DNA of 51,916 bases. Source: Anaeramoeba ignava (taxonomy: Eukaryota > Metamonada > Anaeramoebidae). Made by a program: the position numbers and the translations under genes. Every line of letters starts with the position of its first letter. Positions within the stretch are counted from its first letter, which is position 1. The notes beneath the pieces are model-generated. The model made no database searches and was not told the DNA's origin. It was given only the letters and a program-made list of their open reading frames with translations. The DNA is taken from NCBI GenBank assembly GCA_028826165.1, contig JAPDFW010000046.1, forward strand, positions 1-51,916, read 5' to 3'. Shown one piece after another: positions 13,247 to 24,954 of the stretch.

Positions 13247-16111
13247 ATGAGTCAAAAACCAAAAACTAAAAAAAACAGAAGAAAAAGTCAAACAACTCAA
13301 ACAGAAGAAAATGAAAATTTAAACGAAAATTTAAACGAAAATTTAAACGAAAATTTAAATCAAAATCAAAATCAAAATCAAAATGAAAATCAAAATCAAA
13401 ATGAAAATCAAAATCAAAATGAAAATCAAAATCAAAATGAAAATCAAAATCAAAATGAAAATGAAAATCAAAATGAAAATGAAAATCAAAACGAAAATTT
13501 AAACGAAAATTTAAACGAAAATTTAAATGAAAATCAAAATGAAAATGAAAATTTAAACGAAAATTTAAATGAAAATCAAAATGAAAATCAAAATCAAAAT
13601 GAAAATGAAAATCAAAATCAAAATCAAAATGAAAATCAAAATAAAAATCAAGAAGGTTAAATTAAAATTATAATTAAAATTAAAATTATAATTAAAATTA
13701 AAATTAAAATTAAAATTAAAATTAAAATTAAAATTATAATTAAAATTAAAAAATTAAAATTAAAATTAAAATTAAAATTTAAAATTAATATTTAAAATTA
13801 AAATTAAAATTAAAATTAAAATTAAAATTAAAATCAAAATTAAAAATTATAAATTTAAAATTAAAATTTAAAATTAAAATTAAAATTAAAATTAAAATTA
13901 AAATTAAAATTAAAATTTAAAATAAAAATTAAAATTAATATTTAAAATTTAAAATTAAAAATTAGATGAAAAAAAAGAAAGAATTAAAAAACAAATGGAA
14001 TATTATTTTGAACCAGAAAATATTATTCAAGATAAATATTTATTATCAATTTGTGATGAAGAACTTTGGGTTAATTTAAAAATAGTTGCAAATTTTAGAA
14101 GAATGAAAGCAATAACAAATGATATTGAATTAATAAAAAAATCATTAAAAACATCAAATAAAATTGAAATTTCAGAAGATGGAACTCAAATTCGTTCAAA
14201 ACTCCCTAAATCTGAAATGAAAACTATTATTATAAGTGGATTCTCAACAATTCCAGAAATTGAGGTTAATAATATAATCTAATTTAAATAATATTAATTT
14301 AAATAATATAAAATTAAATAATATTAATTAAATAATATAAATTAAATAATATAAATTTAAATAATATAAAATTAAATAATATTAATTTAAATAATATAAA
14401 ATTAAATAATATAAATTTAAATAATATAAAATTAAATAATATTAATTTAAATAATATAAAATTAAATTAAATAAATTAAATAATATAATTTAAATAATAG
14501 AAATTTCAAGAATTTTTGAACAGTAATAAAATTAGTTTTAAAAATATTTCTCTTCAAGATAATACTTTTTTTCTTGAAATGAACTCAACAGATGAAGCAG
14601 AAAAATATTTAAATCAAATTAAAGAATTAAAATATCAAGAAGAACAATTATTTGTTGATTTTAGTAATGAAATTGAGAAAGATAGTTTTGAGTAAGAAAA
14701 AAAATAATTAAAAGAAAAAACAATTTTTTTCTTATTCAGGAAAAAATTTTTAAAAACAAAAATAGATATGTTTTAGAACAAAGAATGAAACAAAATCAAG
14801 ATCAAGATCAATTTAATGATCCAAATCAATTAGCAAATCTAAATCAATACACATATCAAAATCAAAATCAGTATCAAAATCCTTATCAAAATCAGTATCA
14901 AAATCCTTATCAAAATCAGTATCAAAATCCTTATCAAAATTCATATCAAAATTCATATCAATATAACGATCAAAATCAATTTATTCCAAATCAATTCCAA
15001 AATCCATATCCAAATCAATTTCAATATCAATTTAATGATCCAAATCAATTTCAATTTAATGATCCTAATCAATATCCAAATCAATTCACGAATCAATATC
15101 CTAATCAATTCCAAAATCCATATCCAAATCAATTTCAAAATCAATTTAATGATCCAAATAATATTCCTTCTTTTAGTCAATTCAATACAAATTATACATC
15201 TTATCAACCACAATATAATCAGAATAATTTCATAGATCAACAACAACAACAACAACAAAAACAATTATTATCAAAAACCATATCGAGGAAAGCATTATGC
15301 ACAAAGAGGATTTAATTACAATCAAAATCAAAATCAAAATCAATATCAAAATCAAAATCAAAATCAAAATCAATATCAAAATCAAAATCAATATCAAAAT
15401 CAAAATCAAAATCAATATCAAAACCAAAATCAATATCAAAATCAAAATCAAAATCAAAATCAATATCAATATTCAAATCAAAATCAATATCATCAAAAAT
15501 ATAATTGGGGATCAAGACAATATCCAAATGATAATTATCAAAACAAAAGAAATTATAGAGAAAATTATTCAAAACCAATCTCTCTAGGAATTTCTAATTT
15601 TCCTCCTTTAAATTCTCAAGATGCAGAATATACTGAAGATTTTTATCAATATTCAGAAGAAAAAATGGTTTCAATTCTTAAAGAAATGCTTTCAAAAACA
15701 AAAATAATTGAACCACCTCAACAACTTCAAAATCTTTTGGATACAAAACAAGAACAAAACAATATAAATCCTCAAATTCATAAATTCTTCTCTTTAGAAA
15801 TGAACCTTCCTTCTTTATTACAAAAAAAAGAAAAAGTTAAAAATCAAAATCAAAATCAAAATCAAAATCAAAATCAAAACACAAACAAAAATAAAAATAC
15901 AAACAAAAATCAAAATCAAAATCAAAATCAAAATCAAAATCAAAATCAAAATCAAAATCAAAATTTAAATCAAAATTTAAATCAAAATCAAAATCAAAAT
16001 CAAAATTTAAATCAAAATCCAATTCAAAATACAAACCAAAATCAAAACCAAAATCAAAATCAAATTGATTCAAAAAAATTAGATAATTCAAAAATGGAAG
16101 AGAAAAAATAA
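13247..16111 (+). CDS. La-motif (LARP-like) RNA-binding protein, one apparent frameshift
   Basis: Four exons: 13247-13655, 13966-14264, 14501-14691 and 14766-16111. Residues 1-136 are a basic start followed by a long N/E/Q/L repeat. Residues about 147-220 are a clear La motif: MEYYFEPENIIQDKYL, EELWVNLKIVANFRRMKAI, DIELIKKSLK. An RRM-like segment follows (MKTIIISGF to LFVDFSNEI). The C-terminal half is rich in N, Q, Y, P and F, with a YRGKHYAQRGF patch, a SNFPPLN motif and further NQ repeats. La-motif proteins bind the 3' or 5' ends of RNA; the presumed role is mRNA binding in the cytoplasm. Oddity: after a CAA run the frame shifts by one near 15255-15262, in an A5 run. The downstream frame is open to 16111 and continues the same composition, so one extra A (sequencing error or real lesion) is likely. 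Without it the product is about 747 aa. Confidence 0.82.
13656..13965. repeat. Intron of the La-motif gene made of AAAATT hexamers
   Basis: Intron 1 is 310 bp, GT..TTAG. Apart from the splice sites it is AAAATT/AAAATTAT repeat. It separates the N/Q/E-rich N-terminus from the La motif. Confidence 0.85.
14265..14500. repeat. Intron of the La-motif gene made of TAAATAATAT repeats
   Basis: Intron 2 is 236 bp and interrupts the start of the RRM-like segment. It consists of alternating roughly 15-bp units, AAATAATATAAAATT and AAATAATATTAATTT, and ends in AATAATAG before exon 3. Confidence 0.85.
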
Positions 16112-16114
16112 CTT

Positions 16115-16990
16115 TTTTTAAAAATTAAAAATTAAATTACAAAGTAAACTACAAATTAAATTAAAAATTAAATTAAAAATTAAATTACAAATTAAAATTA
16201 AAAATTAAATTAAAAATTAAATTACAAATTAAATTACAAATTAAATCACAAAATAAATTACAAATTAAATTACAAAATAAATTACAAATTAAATTACAAA
16301 TTAAATTAAAAATTAAATTACAAATTAAATTACAAATTAAATTACAAATTAAATTAAAAATTAAATTAAAAATTAAATTACAAAGTAAATTACAAAGTAA
16401 ATTTAAAACGTAAATTAAAAATTAAATTACAAAGTAAATTAAAAATTAAATTAAAAAAGTGAATTACAAATTAAATTAAAAATTAAATTACAAATCAAAT
16501 TACAAAGTTAATTAAAAAGTAAATTACAAATTAAATTACAAATTAAATTTAAAAACGTAAATTAAAAAGTAAATTAAAAATTAAATTACAAATTAAATTA
16601 AAAATTAAATTAAAAATTAAATTAAAAATTAAATTACAAATTAAATTAAAAATTAAATTACAAATTAAATTAAAAATTAAATTAAAAAGTAAATTACAAA
16701 TTAAATTTAAAACGTAAATTACAAATTAAATTAAAAATTAAATTACAAATTAAATTTAAAACGTAAATTACAAATTAAATTAAAAATTGAATTACAAATT
16801 AAATTACAAATTAAATTACAAATTAAATTACAAAGTTAAATTTAAAACGTAAATTAAAAATTAAATTACAAATTAAATTAAAAATTAAATTAAAAAAGTA
16901 AATTACAAATTAAATTAAAAATTAAATTAAAAATTAAATTAAAAATTAAATTAAAAAGTAAATTACAAATTAAATTAAAAATTAAAATAC
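16115..16990. repeat. 12-bp minisatellite (CAAATTAAATTA)
   Basis: About 70 copies of [C/A]AAATTAAATTA follow the La-motif gene. A variant with AAAACGTAAATT recurs near 16405, 16550, 16710, 16755 and 16850, which gives a loose higher-order pattern. From 16990 to 17155 the sequence is T-rich promoter for the next gene. There is no ORF of note. Confidence 0.92.
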
Positions 16991-17155
16991 GTAACTAGAA
17001 AATATTCACTAATCCAACAATTTTAAAAAAAAAATAAATAAAGAAATATTTCATTTAAATCAACAAAAATTTTTTTTTTTCTTTCGAAATTTTAATTTTC
17101 ATTTTTTTTTTCTTTTTCATTTTATTTTTTTTTGAAAATAATAATTCATAATAAA

Positions 17156-18984
17156 ATGACTTCAAGTAAATTTGATTTAATTTTACCTTCAGCTTTAATT
17201 TCACATTCTCCTTTTATTTTTGTTTTAACAACTCTTTTTTGGATTGTTGCAATTTTATCATTAATAAGTTTAACTCAATCATTACGATTTGAGTATTTTT
17301 AATAAACAGAAAATTTAATAAACAAACAAATTTTTAATAAACAAATATTTTCCTTTCAAAATTTAGTCAAAAAAAAAGTGGAAATATTTATCGTTCAATT
17401 TTACTATTTTGTTCTTTTTTAATGATGTTTATTCATGGCTTACTCAGTTTAATTAAATCAGGAAGAAATATTGATTTTATTGCATTTTTTTTTGTTATTT
17501 ATTTTCCAAATTTTTTGCAATTTCTGATGTAAATTAAAATCAAAATCAAAATCAAAACCAAAATCAAAATCAAAATCAAAATACAAACAAAAATCAAAAT
17601 CAAAATCAAAATCAAAATTAAAATCAAAATTAAAATCAAAAATTAAAATCAAAATCAAAATTAAAATCAAAATAAAAATTAAATCAAAACCAAAATCAAA
17701 ATCAAAATTCAAAATCAAAATCAAAATCAAAATCAAAAATAAAAATAAAAATCAAATACAAACAAAAATCAAAATCAAAATTAAAATACAAACAAAAATC
17801 AAAATCAAAATCAAAATTCAAAATCAAAATCAAAATCAAAATCAAAATCAAAATCAAAATCAAAATTAAAATCAAAATTAAAATCAAAATTAAAATTAAA
17901 ATCAAAATTCAAAATCAAAATCAAAAATCAAAATCAAAATCAAAATCAAAATCAAAATTAAAATTAAAATTAAAATCAAAATTAAAATTAAAATCAAAAT
18001 CAAAATCAAAATCAAAATCAAAATCAAAATTAAAATTAAAATCCAAAACCAAAATTAAAAATCAAAATCAAAATTAAAATTAAAATTCAAAATCAAAATT
18101 AAAATTAAAATCAAAATCAAAATCAAAATCAAAATTAAAATCAAAAATTCAAAATCAAAATTAAAATTAAAATCAAAATTAAAATTAAAATTAAAAATTA
18201 AAATTAAAATTAAAATTAAAATTAAAATTAAAATCAAAATTAAAATTAAAATTAAAATTAAAATTAAAATCAAAATCAAAATCAAAATTAAAATCAAAAT
18301 TTAAAATCAAAATTAAAAAATAGGTTTTCTTTATTTCTTCTTTTTCTTATTCAAAGAGCTTCAGAATTCGAAAACAAAAAAAAAAGATTTCAAATAATTT
18401 TGATATTCTATTTAATATTAGTTTTAATAATTTTTATAATTTGTCTAATATTGAGTTCAATTGGAGAAGAAGAATCAGATAATTTTGAACAACAAGTAGG
18501 AGCATTTGCCAGTTTAATTTTTGGATTACTATTTATACTTATAATTATAGGAGGAATTATCACAGCAAAACAATTAAACAAATTAAAAACATTAACTGAA
18601 AAAAACAAGAAAAGAGTGAGAATTTATCAAATTTTAATGATTGTTTTTGGATCGATTTTTTTTGGAAGAGCAATTTGGAGTTTTGCTGTTGTGATCAAGA
18701 AAAATAGAGTCAATAATCATTTATCAACTTTGGCAAATGAAGATTCTCCAAAATTTTATCTTGCAACTCTTATTTGGTTTTTAATCGTTGAAATTATCCC
18801 TAATTTGGTTATGGTTTGTTCATTTACTTATAATATGCTACAAGAAAATCAACAAAAAAAATCAAGATTTTCTATTCCTTTAATTTCTGAAAATGAAAAA
18901 ATTAATTCAAAATCAAAATCAAGTTCTTCAAAAAAAAAAGAAATTTATGATGGTTTTGATGAACCTGATCTTTTCGTGATTTAA
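17156..18984 (+). CDS. TOM1/THH1-like (GPR137-related) multi-pass membrane protein A
   Basis: Three exons: 17156-17292, 17367-17528 and 18324-18984; about 319 aa. Around seven hydrophobic helices are visible: FVLTTLFWIVAILSLISL, then SILLFCSFLMMFIHGLL, IAFFFVIYFPNFLQFLMFSLFLLFLIQ, ILIFYLILVLIIFIICL, SLIFGLLFILIIIGGII, IYQILMIVFGSIFFGRAIWS and LATLIWFLIVEIIPNLVMV. The spacing, and especially the last helix (IWFLIVEIIPN, compare the LLVEILPS block of plant TOM1/TOM3/THH1), fit the TOM1/THH1/TOM3 family. Plant members sit in the tonoplast. The function here is unknown. Intron 2 is 795 bp of CAAAAT/TAAAAT hexamers. Gene B, 220 bp downstream, has identical exon phases and the same lengths for exons 1 and 2, so it is a tandem duplicate. 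Confidence 0.75.
17530..18318. repeat. Hexamer array in intron 2 of membrane protein gene A
   Basis: About 130 units of AAAATC mixed with AAAATT. Near 17580, 17757 and 17790 the variant ATACAAACAAAAATC occurs. The same variant is found inside the coding NQ tract of the La-motif gene (about 15880-15910). Confidence 0.93.
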
Positions 18985-19207
18985 TTCATCTTTTTTTTTA
19001 AATTGAATTTTAATTTTAAATCGAATTTTAATTTGTTTTAGTTTTTTTGAATCAATTTTCATTTTGATTCTTTCATTATTTTACTTTTTTTTTTCTTTAT
19101 AACTTAAACGAATAAAAAAGTGGAACAAAAAACAAATTTAATTTAATTTAATTTATTTTCCTTTTCATTTTTTCATTTTTTTCCTTTTTTTTAAAAATTT
19201 TTTTGAA

Positions 19208-20953
19208 ATGACTTTAAATAATTTTGATTTAATTTTACCTTCAGCTTTAATTTCAAATTCTCCTTCCAATTACATTTTAATGATTCTTTTTTGGATTGTT
19301 GATATTTTATCATTATTAAGTTTATTTCAATCATTGAGATTTGAGTATTTTTTTTTTAAATTAAAAAATTCAAATTTATAAAATTTAAATCAAAATATTT
19401 TCCTTTCAAAATTTAGTCAAAAAAAAAGTGGAAATATTTATCGTTCAATTTTACTGTTTTCTTCTGTTTTAATGATGTTTTTTCTTGGTTTATTCAGTTT
19501 AATTAAATCAGGAAGAAATATCAATTTTGTTGGATTTTTTTTTATCGTTTATCTCCAAAGTTTTTTGCAATTTGTGATGTAAATTAAAATTAAAATCAAA
19601 ATTAAAATCAAAATTAAAATCAAAATCAAAATATAAATCAAAATTAAAATTAAAATCAAAATCAAAATCAAAATCAAAATCAAAATCAAAATCAAAATCA
19701 AAATTAAAATTAAAATTAAAATTCAAAATTAAAATTAAAATCAAAATCAAAATCAAAATTAAAATCAAAATCAAAATTAAAATCAAAATCAAAATTAAAA
19801 TCAAAATCAAAATTAAAATCAAAATCAAAATCAAAATTAAAATCAAAATCAAAATCAAAATCAAAATCAAAATTAAAATCAAAATCAAAATTAAAATTAA
19901 AAAATTAAAATTAAAATCAAAATTAAAATTAAAATTAAAATCAAAATCAAAATCAAAATCAAAATCAAAATCAAAATCAAAATCAAAATCAAAATTAAAA
20001 TCAAAATTAAAATTAAAATTCAAAATCAAAATTAAAATTAAAAATCAAAATCAAAATCAAAATCAAAATCAAAATCAAAATTAAAATCAAAATTAAAATC
20101 AAAATTAAAATCAAAATCAAAATCAAAATCAAAATCAAAATCAAAATCAAAATCAAAATTAAAATCAAAAATCAAATTCAAACTCAAAATTAAAATTAAA
20201 ATTAAAATTAAAATTAAAATTAAAATCAAAATCAAAATCAAAATTAAAATCAAAATCAAATTCAAAATCAAAATTAAAATCAAAATTAAAAATAGGTTTT
20301 CTTTATTTCTTCTTTTTCTTTTGAAAAAAGTTTTTAATTGGGAAATGAAACAACATATTTTTAAAGGAGTTCAAATTGGATATATAATTTTAATTAGTTT
20401 GATATTGATAGTTATTTTAATAATAAGTTCAATTAGCAAAGCAGATTCAAGTGATTTTGAAAAACATGTTGGTGCTGTTGGCACTGTTCTTTTTATGATT
20501 CTTTCTTTATGTATATTAATAGGAGGAATTTTTACATTTATTAATCTTCATTCACAATGGGGTCAATCTCAAAAAAATATCCAAAATATCAAACTTTATA
20601 AAATCTTATTATTTGTTTTTGGTGCTGTTTTCTTTAGAAGAGCAATTTACAGTTTATTTACTCTTTTGAATAAGAATAAATTCAATGAACATTTGAAAAA
20701 TTTAGCAGAAAAAAATTCGGAACTTTTTTATTTTTTTATGTTGATTTGGTATTTGATTTTTGAAATTATTCCAATTTCGATTATGCTTTCTTTATTTTTC
20801 TATCAAATGAAGAATTTAAAAGAAGAAGAATCGAGTTTTGATGATGGTCTTCAAGGATTGATAATAAATAGTGCTGAGACTGATTTCAAAAAATCCAAAA
20901 AGGATTCAAAGGAAAATGAAAATTATTCGGATAAAAATCAAATTTATATTTAA
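19208..20953 (+). CDS. TOM1/THH1-like multi-pass membrane protein B
   Basis: Three exons: 19208-19344, 19417-19578 and 20296-20953; about 318 aa. It is a tandem paralog of gene A. Exons 1 and 2 have the same lengths (137 and 162 nt) and are nearly identical in sequence; the splice sites match and intron 2 is again a hexamer array (717 bp). Exon 3 has diverged more: the helices are kept (GYIILISLILIVILIISSI, VLFMILSLCILIGGIF, IWYLIFEIIPISIMLSLFF), but the loops and acidic tail differ. So the N-terminal half has been recently copied, or held alike by conversion, while the C-terminal half evolved. The molecular function is not known. Confidence 0.75.
19580..20290. repeat. Hexamer array in intron 2 of membrane protein gene B
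   Basis: About 118 units of AAAATC/AAAATT, like the array in the paralog. Runs of pure AAAATC (for example 19650-19705 and 19940-19995) alternate with mixed runs. Confidence 0.93.
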
Positions 20954-21114
20954 TTAATTTTTTCAAATCAAATTTTGTTTCAAATCAATTTTTTTTGTTC
21001 CACTTTTTTTTAATAATTTGGAAAAATCAAAAAAACAAAAAAAAAGAAAAAAAAGAAAAGAAAGGAATAATTTTTTTTTCTTGAATAAAAAAAATCCAAT
21101 TTTTTTTCAAGATT

Positions 21115-22275
<1,161 letters not shown>

Positions 22276-22374
22276 TTTAAAAAAAATGAACAAAAAGAAA
22301 AAGAGAAAAAAAAATGAAAATTTTTTCAAAATTTTTTTTTTCATTTTTTTCATTTTTTTCTTTTTTATTAAAAA
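22276..22374. promoter_or_regulatory. Bidirectional promoter, Rab / PRELI
   Basis: Only 99 bp separate the two start codons. The plus strand carries CATTTTTTTCATTTTTTTC about 15-35 bp before the PRELI ATG. The minus strand carries TTCATTTTTTTT just before the Rab ATG. The purine/pyrimidine bias switches in the middle (A-rich then T-rich), as expected if each direction has its own T-rich element. Confidence 0.5.
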
Positions 22375-22932
22375 ATGTCATCAATTAAATTTCAACATAT
22401 TTTTCAATTTCCTTTTGAATCAGTTAAAGAAGCCTGTTTGAATTGAAAAAAAGAAAAACAAAAGAAAACAAAATGAAAAATAAAATAATAATTTAAATCA
22501 ATCAAAAAAAAAATAGATTGGAAAATTTATCCAGAAAAAACAGAAATTTTAACAATTAAACCAATAAAAAAGCAAATAAAAAATTCCGAAATTTTTACAA
22601 GAAGATTATTTATTGTAAAACATGATAAACTTCCAAGAGTTTTAAAATGGTTTGTAACAGAAAAAGAGTCAATTTTAATTGAAGATACTTTTTATGATAA
22701 AAAATCACAAATTTTTACTGCAAGATTAAGAAATCAATCTTTTAAAAGTTTATTTAAAGCAAATAAAGTTTCTTTATTTTATCCTGATCCTCAAAATTTA
22801 AAATCCCAAACTGTTCTTATTGATGATTCTTCTTTATCTTTAGCTTCTGGTTTGGGTTCTATTGGAAATATTTTTACTAAATTTGCTGTTCCTTTTGCTC
22901 ATGATGATAATAAACAAGTTATTTATCAATAA
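22375..22932 (+). CDS. PRELI/MSF1-domain lipid-transfer protein
   Basis: Two exons, 22375-22435 and 22517-22932, with an 81-bp intron; 158 aa. The join gives FPFESVKEAYWKIYP, a good match to the PRELI opening block (F.....V..A...KYP). Then come RRLFIVKHDKLPRVLKW, FVTEKESILIEDTFYD and IFTARLRNQSFKSLF, in the order typical of the domain. The protein is nearly all PRELI domain, as in yeast Ups1/Ups2. These proteins carry phosphatidic acid or phosphatidylserine across the mitochondrial intermembrane space, so the gene suggests an organelle with two membranes and some phospholipid metabolism. It shares a promoter region with the Rab gene. Confidence 0.8.
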
Positions 22933-23510
22933 TATTTAAAAAATATTTAATTTAAAAATAATTTAATTCAATTTAATTAATTCAAAAAATAATTTAATTT
23001 AAAAATATTTTATTTAATTTAAAAATATTTAATTTAATTTAAAAATATTTAAATTTAAAAAATATTTAATTTAAAAATAATTTAATTCAATTTAATTTAA
23101 TTTAATTTCAAAAATATTTAATTTCAAAAATATTTAATTCAATTTAATTTAATTTAATTTCAAAAATATTTAATTTAAAATTTAATTTATTTTATTTAAT
23201 TTAAAATCTTTTGCAAATTTAAATTTAAAAATACTGTTTTGTTGAAAAATTTCAAAAAGGGAAATTTATTTCCACTGTATTTCCTTTTAATTTTGGGAGG
23301 ACAGGAAATATTTAATTTTCTTTTTTTATTTAATTTAAAAATATTTAAATTCAAAAATATTTAATTTAATTTAAAAATATTTAATTTAAAAATAATTTAA
23401 TTCAATTTAATTTAATTTAATTTAAAAAATATTTAAATTCAAAAATATTTAGTTCAATTTAATTAATTCAAAAAATATTTTATTTAATTTAATTAATTCA
23501 AAAAATAATT
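22933..23510. repeat. TTTAATTTAAAAATA-type repeats with a short unique island
   Basis: Degenerate units built from AAAAATATTTAATTT. At about 23215-23320 there is a non-repetitive, less AT-rich island that contains the palindrome GGAAATTTATTTCC and the stretch TTTTGGGAGGACAGGAAAT. No gene is evident. The repeats run up to the transposase remnants that follow. Confidence 0.85.
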
Positions 23511-23514
23511 TAAT

Positions 23515-23925
23515 TCAAAAATATTTAGTTCCAAGTATGATTTGATTGATCGTCAAAGAGTTAACCCGACATTCGGATAGATGAATCTGATCCATTAATT
23601 TGAGTAAGGAATCTTCCTCTTTTTTCTGTTCGTTTGTTTCAGAAAATTCAAATCTTCTAAGCAAATTCCTGTGAAATTCATCTGTAGGTCTGCGATAAGT
23701 TTCAATACTCCTATCGTATTTATGCCCAGTAATCTTTTTGATACCAGAGTTATACACTTTGTGTTCTGATAGAATGTTTACACTTGTTACTCTTAGAGAA
23801 TGAAGTATAACTCTTTTCTCATTATTAACTTTTAGTATCAGTTTGTTGAGAAATTTCATTAGTGTTGTAACCCATAAGAGAATTTTTATACCAACAAGAA
23901 TTCTGCGAATTGAGATTAATGACAA
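23515..23925 (-). pseudogene. Crypton/DUF3504-type tyrosine recombinase, C-terminal fragment
   Basis: An open frame of about 136 codons holds ILHSLRVTSVNIL, KKITGHKYDRSIETYRRPTDE and a short tail. HxxR (23791-23802), GH (23722-23727) and the final Tyr (about 23695-23697) are the last catalytic residues of tyrosine recombinases. The RRPTDE ending and an upstream CWYKNSLMGYNT block (overlapping frame, about 23840-23890) match the Crypton/DUF3504 branch. A frameshift near 23870 separates WYKN...GYNT from LMKFLNKLI. The N-terminal half, with the first catalytic Arg, is missing, so it is not functional. Confidence 0.65.
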
Positions 23926-24800
23926 GAAAAAATTTTGAATTTAAATTTTCCGCTCGAGCCGTTAGATATTTCTTCAGAATATTCCATCTTTTTATCCCGT
24001 ATTTATGAATCCAAATCTTGTCAAAATATCTAAAAAAGTCTACAAAATTGGGAAATGCTTCTCTGATTCTTTCAAAGATAGGAATGACTTCGATCACTTG
24101 AATATACGTTAACTCTTCTAACTTTTCCATTATCATCTCTTTATCTACCTCACTTCTGTTTGTTCCATATTGATTTAATCTCTGCTTTACTGCTTGTTGA
24201 AGCAGAAATTCAAAATCACATGTGAAATATTTGAGTGAAGTTTCCCAAAGAAGAAAACAGTTAAAAAGGGTTGATAGAACATAATAATATAAGAGTTATG
24301 TTGGAATCAAATGACATGAGCGTGAGAATCTGAGAAAAGGGTTGTTTTGCCGATAGAAAAGTTCCATCTAAAAAGATGTATTCGGCATGCCTTAAAGGTT
24401 TAGCGACAAAATCAGAAAACCAAATCATAACTATTTGCCTTTTATTTGTTAATTAAATGGTAATTGAACTTCGCCAAAACATTTTTTGATTGAGAGTTTT
24501 GATCAATTTCGAATTTATGATCCTCTACTTTTTTAAAATCTAAAGACCATAATCCAGTATGAGAGAAAGATTTTTTCACTGTTTCATAATAAAATGCATC
24601 ATATAATGAATTGAATAATTAATCAAATAATTGATTGAAATCTGTACTTGAGGAAATAAAGGTGATTCAATTCGAGAATCCAAACATTTCGGAAAAGGTG
24701 AAGCCATATAAGTGGGTGTAGATTGAGTGGGGATCAAATCCTGAACAATTGTTGAATTTGATTCTTTTTTCTTTGGGTCACTTTTTGTGAATTCTTATGA
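23890..24800 (-). pseudogene. MULE-type transposase fragment
   Basis: Pieces in two or three frames read in order on the minus strand. The first is an N-terminal stretch, HTGLWSLDFKKVEDHKFEID (about 24510-24570). Next is IWFSDFVAKPLRHAEYIFLDGTF (about 24360-24430), with the first catalytic Asp of the MULE domain in DGTF. A frame break near 24280 follows, then YFTCDFEFLLQQAVKQRL (about 24170-24225), the Cys/DFE..QA block. Last is VIPIFERIREAFPNFVDFFRYFDKIWI..YGIKRWNI, ending in an ARAENLNS box like the NN.xE.xN box of MULEs. Stops and shifts show it is dead. After the ARAENLNS box the reading continues directly into recombinase-like sequence. Confidence 0.6.
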
Positions 24801-24954
24801 ACATAACGTTTAGATATCTTTTGGGATTTGATATTTGCTAAATCAAGGTTTTCGGTTGTTGGATTTCTTTTTTTTTATTTGTATTTAACTGAAAAAATTA
24901 AAATTTTGGATAATCAATCTTTCAATATATTTGTTTTTTTGATCAATTAAAAAA

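Larger units (their letters stand above)
23515..24880 (-). mobile_element. Degraded composite of two DNA-transposon proteins (MULE and Crypton-like recombinase)
   Basis: A 1.4-kb island with clearly higher GC than its surroundings, set inside TTTAAT repeats. Read on the minus strand it holds pieces of a MULE transposase followed by the catalytic end of a tyrosine recombinase, with several frame breaks. No terminal inverted repeats are obvious, because the flanks are simple repeats. The individual pieces are listed separately. Confidence 0.7.

Noticed and set aside
15230-20283. Minus-strand frames of DFDFDF / ILILIL residues (for example 15312-15578, 17458-18297, 19508-20283)
   Set aside because: They are reverse readings of AAAATC hexamers, which are open in several frames by composition. 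They overlap real exons and introns.
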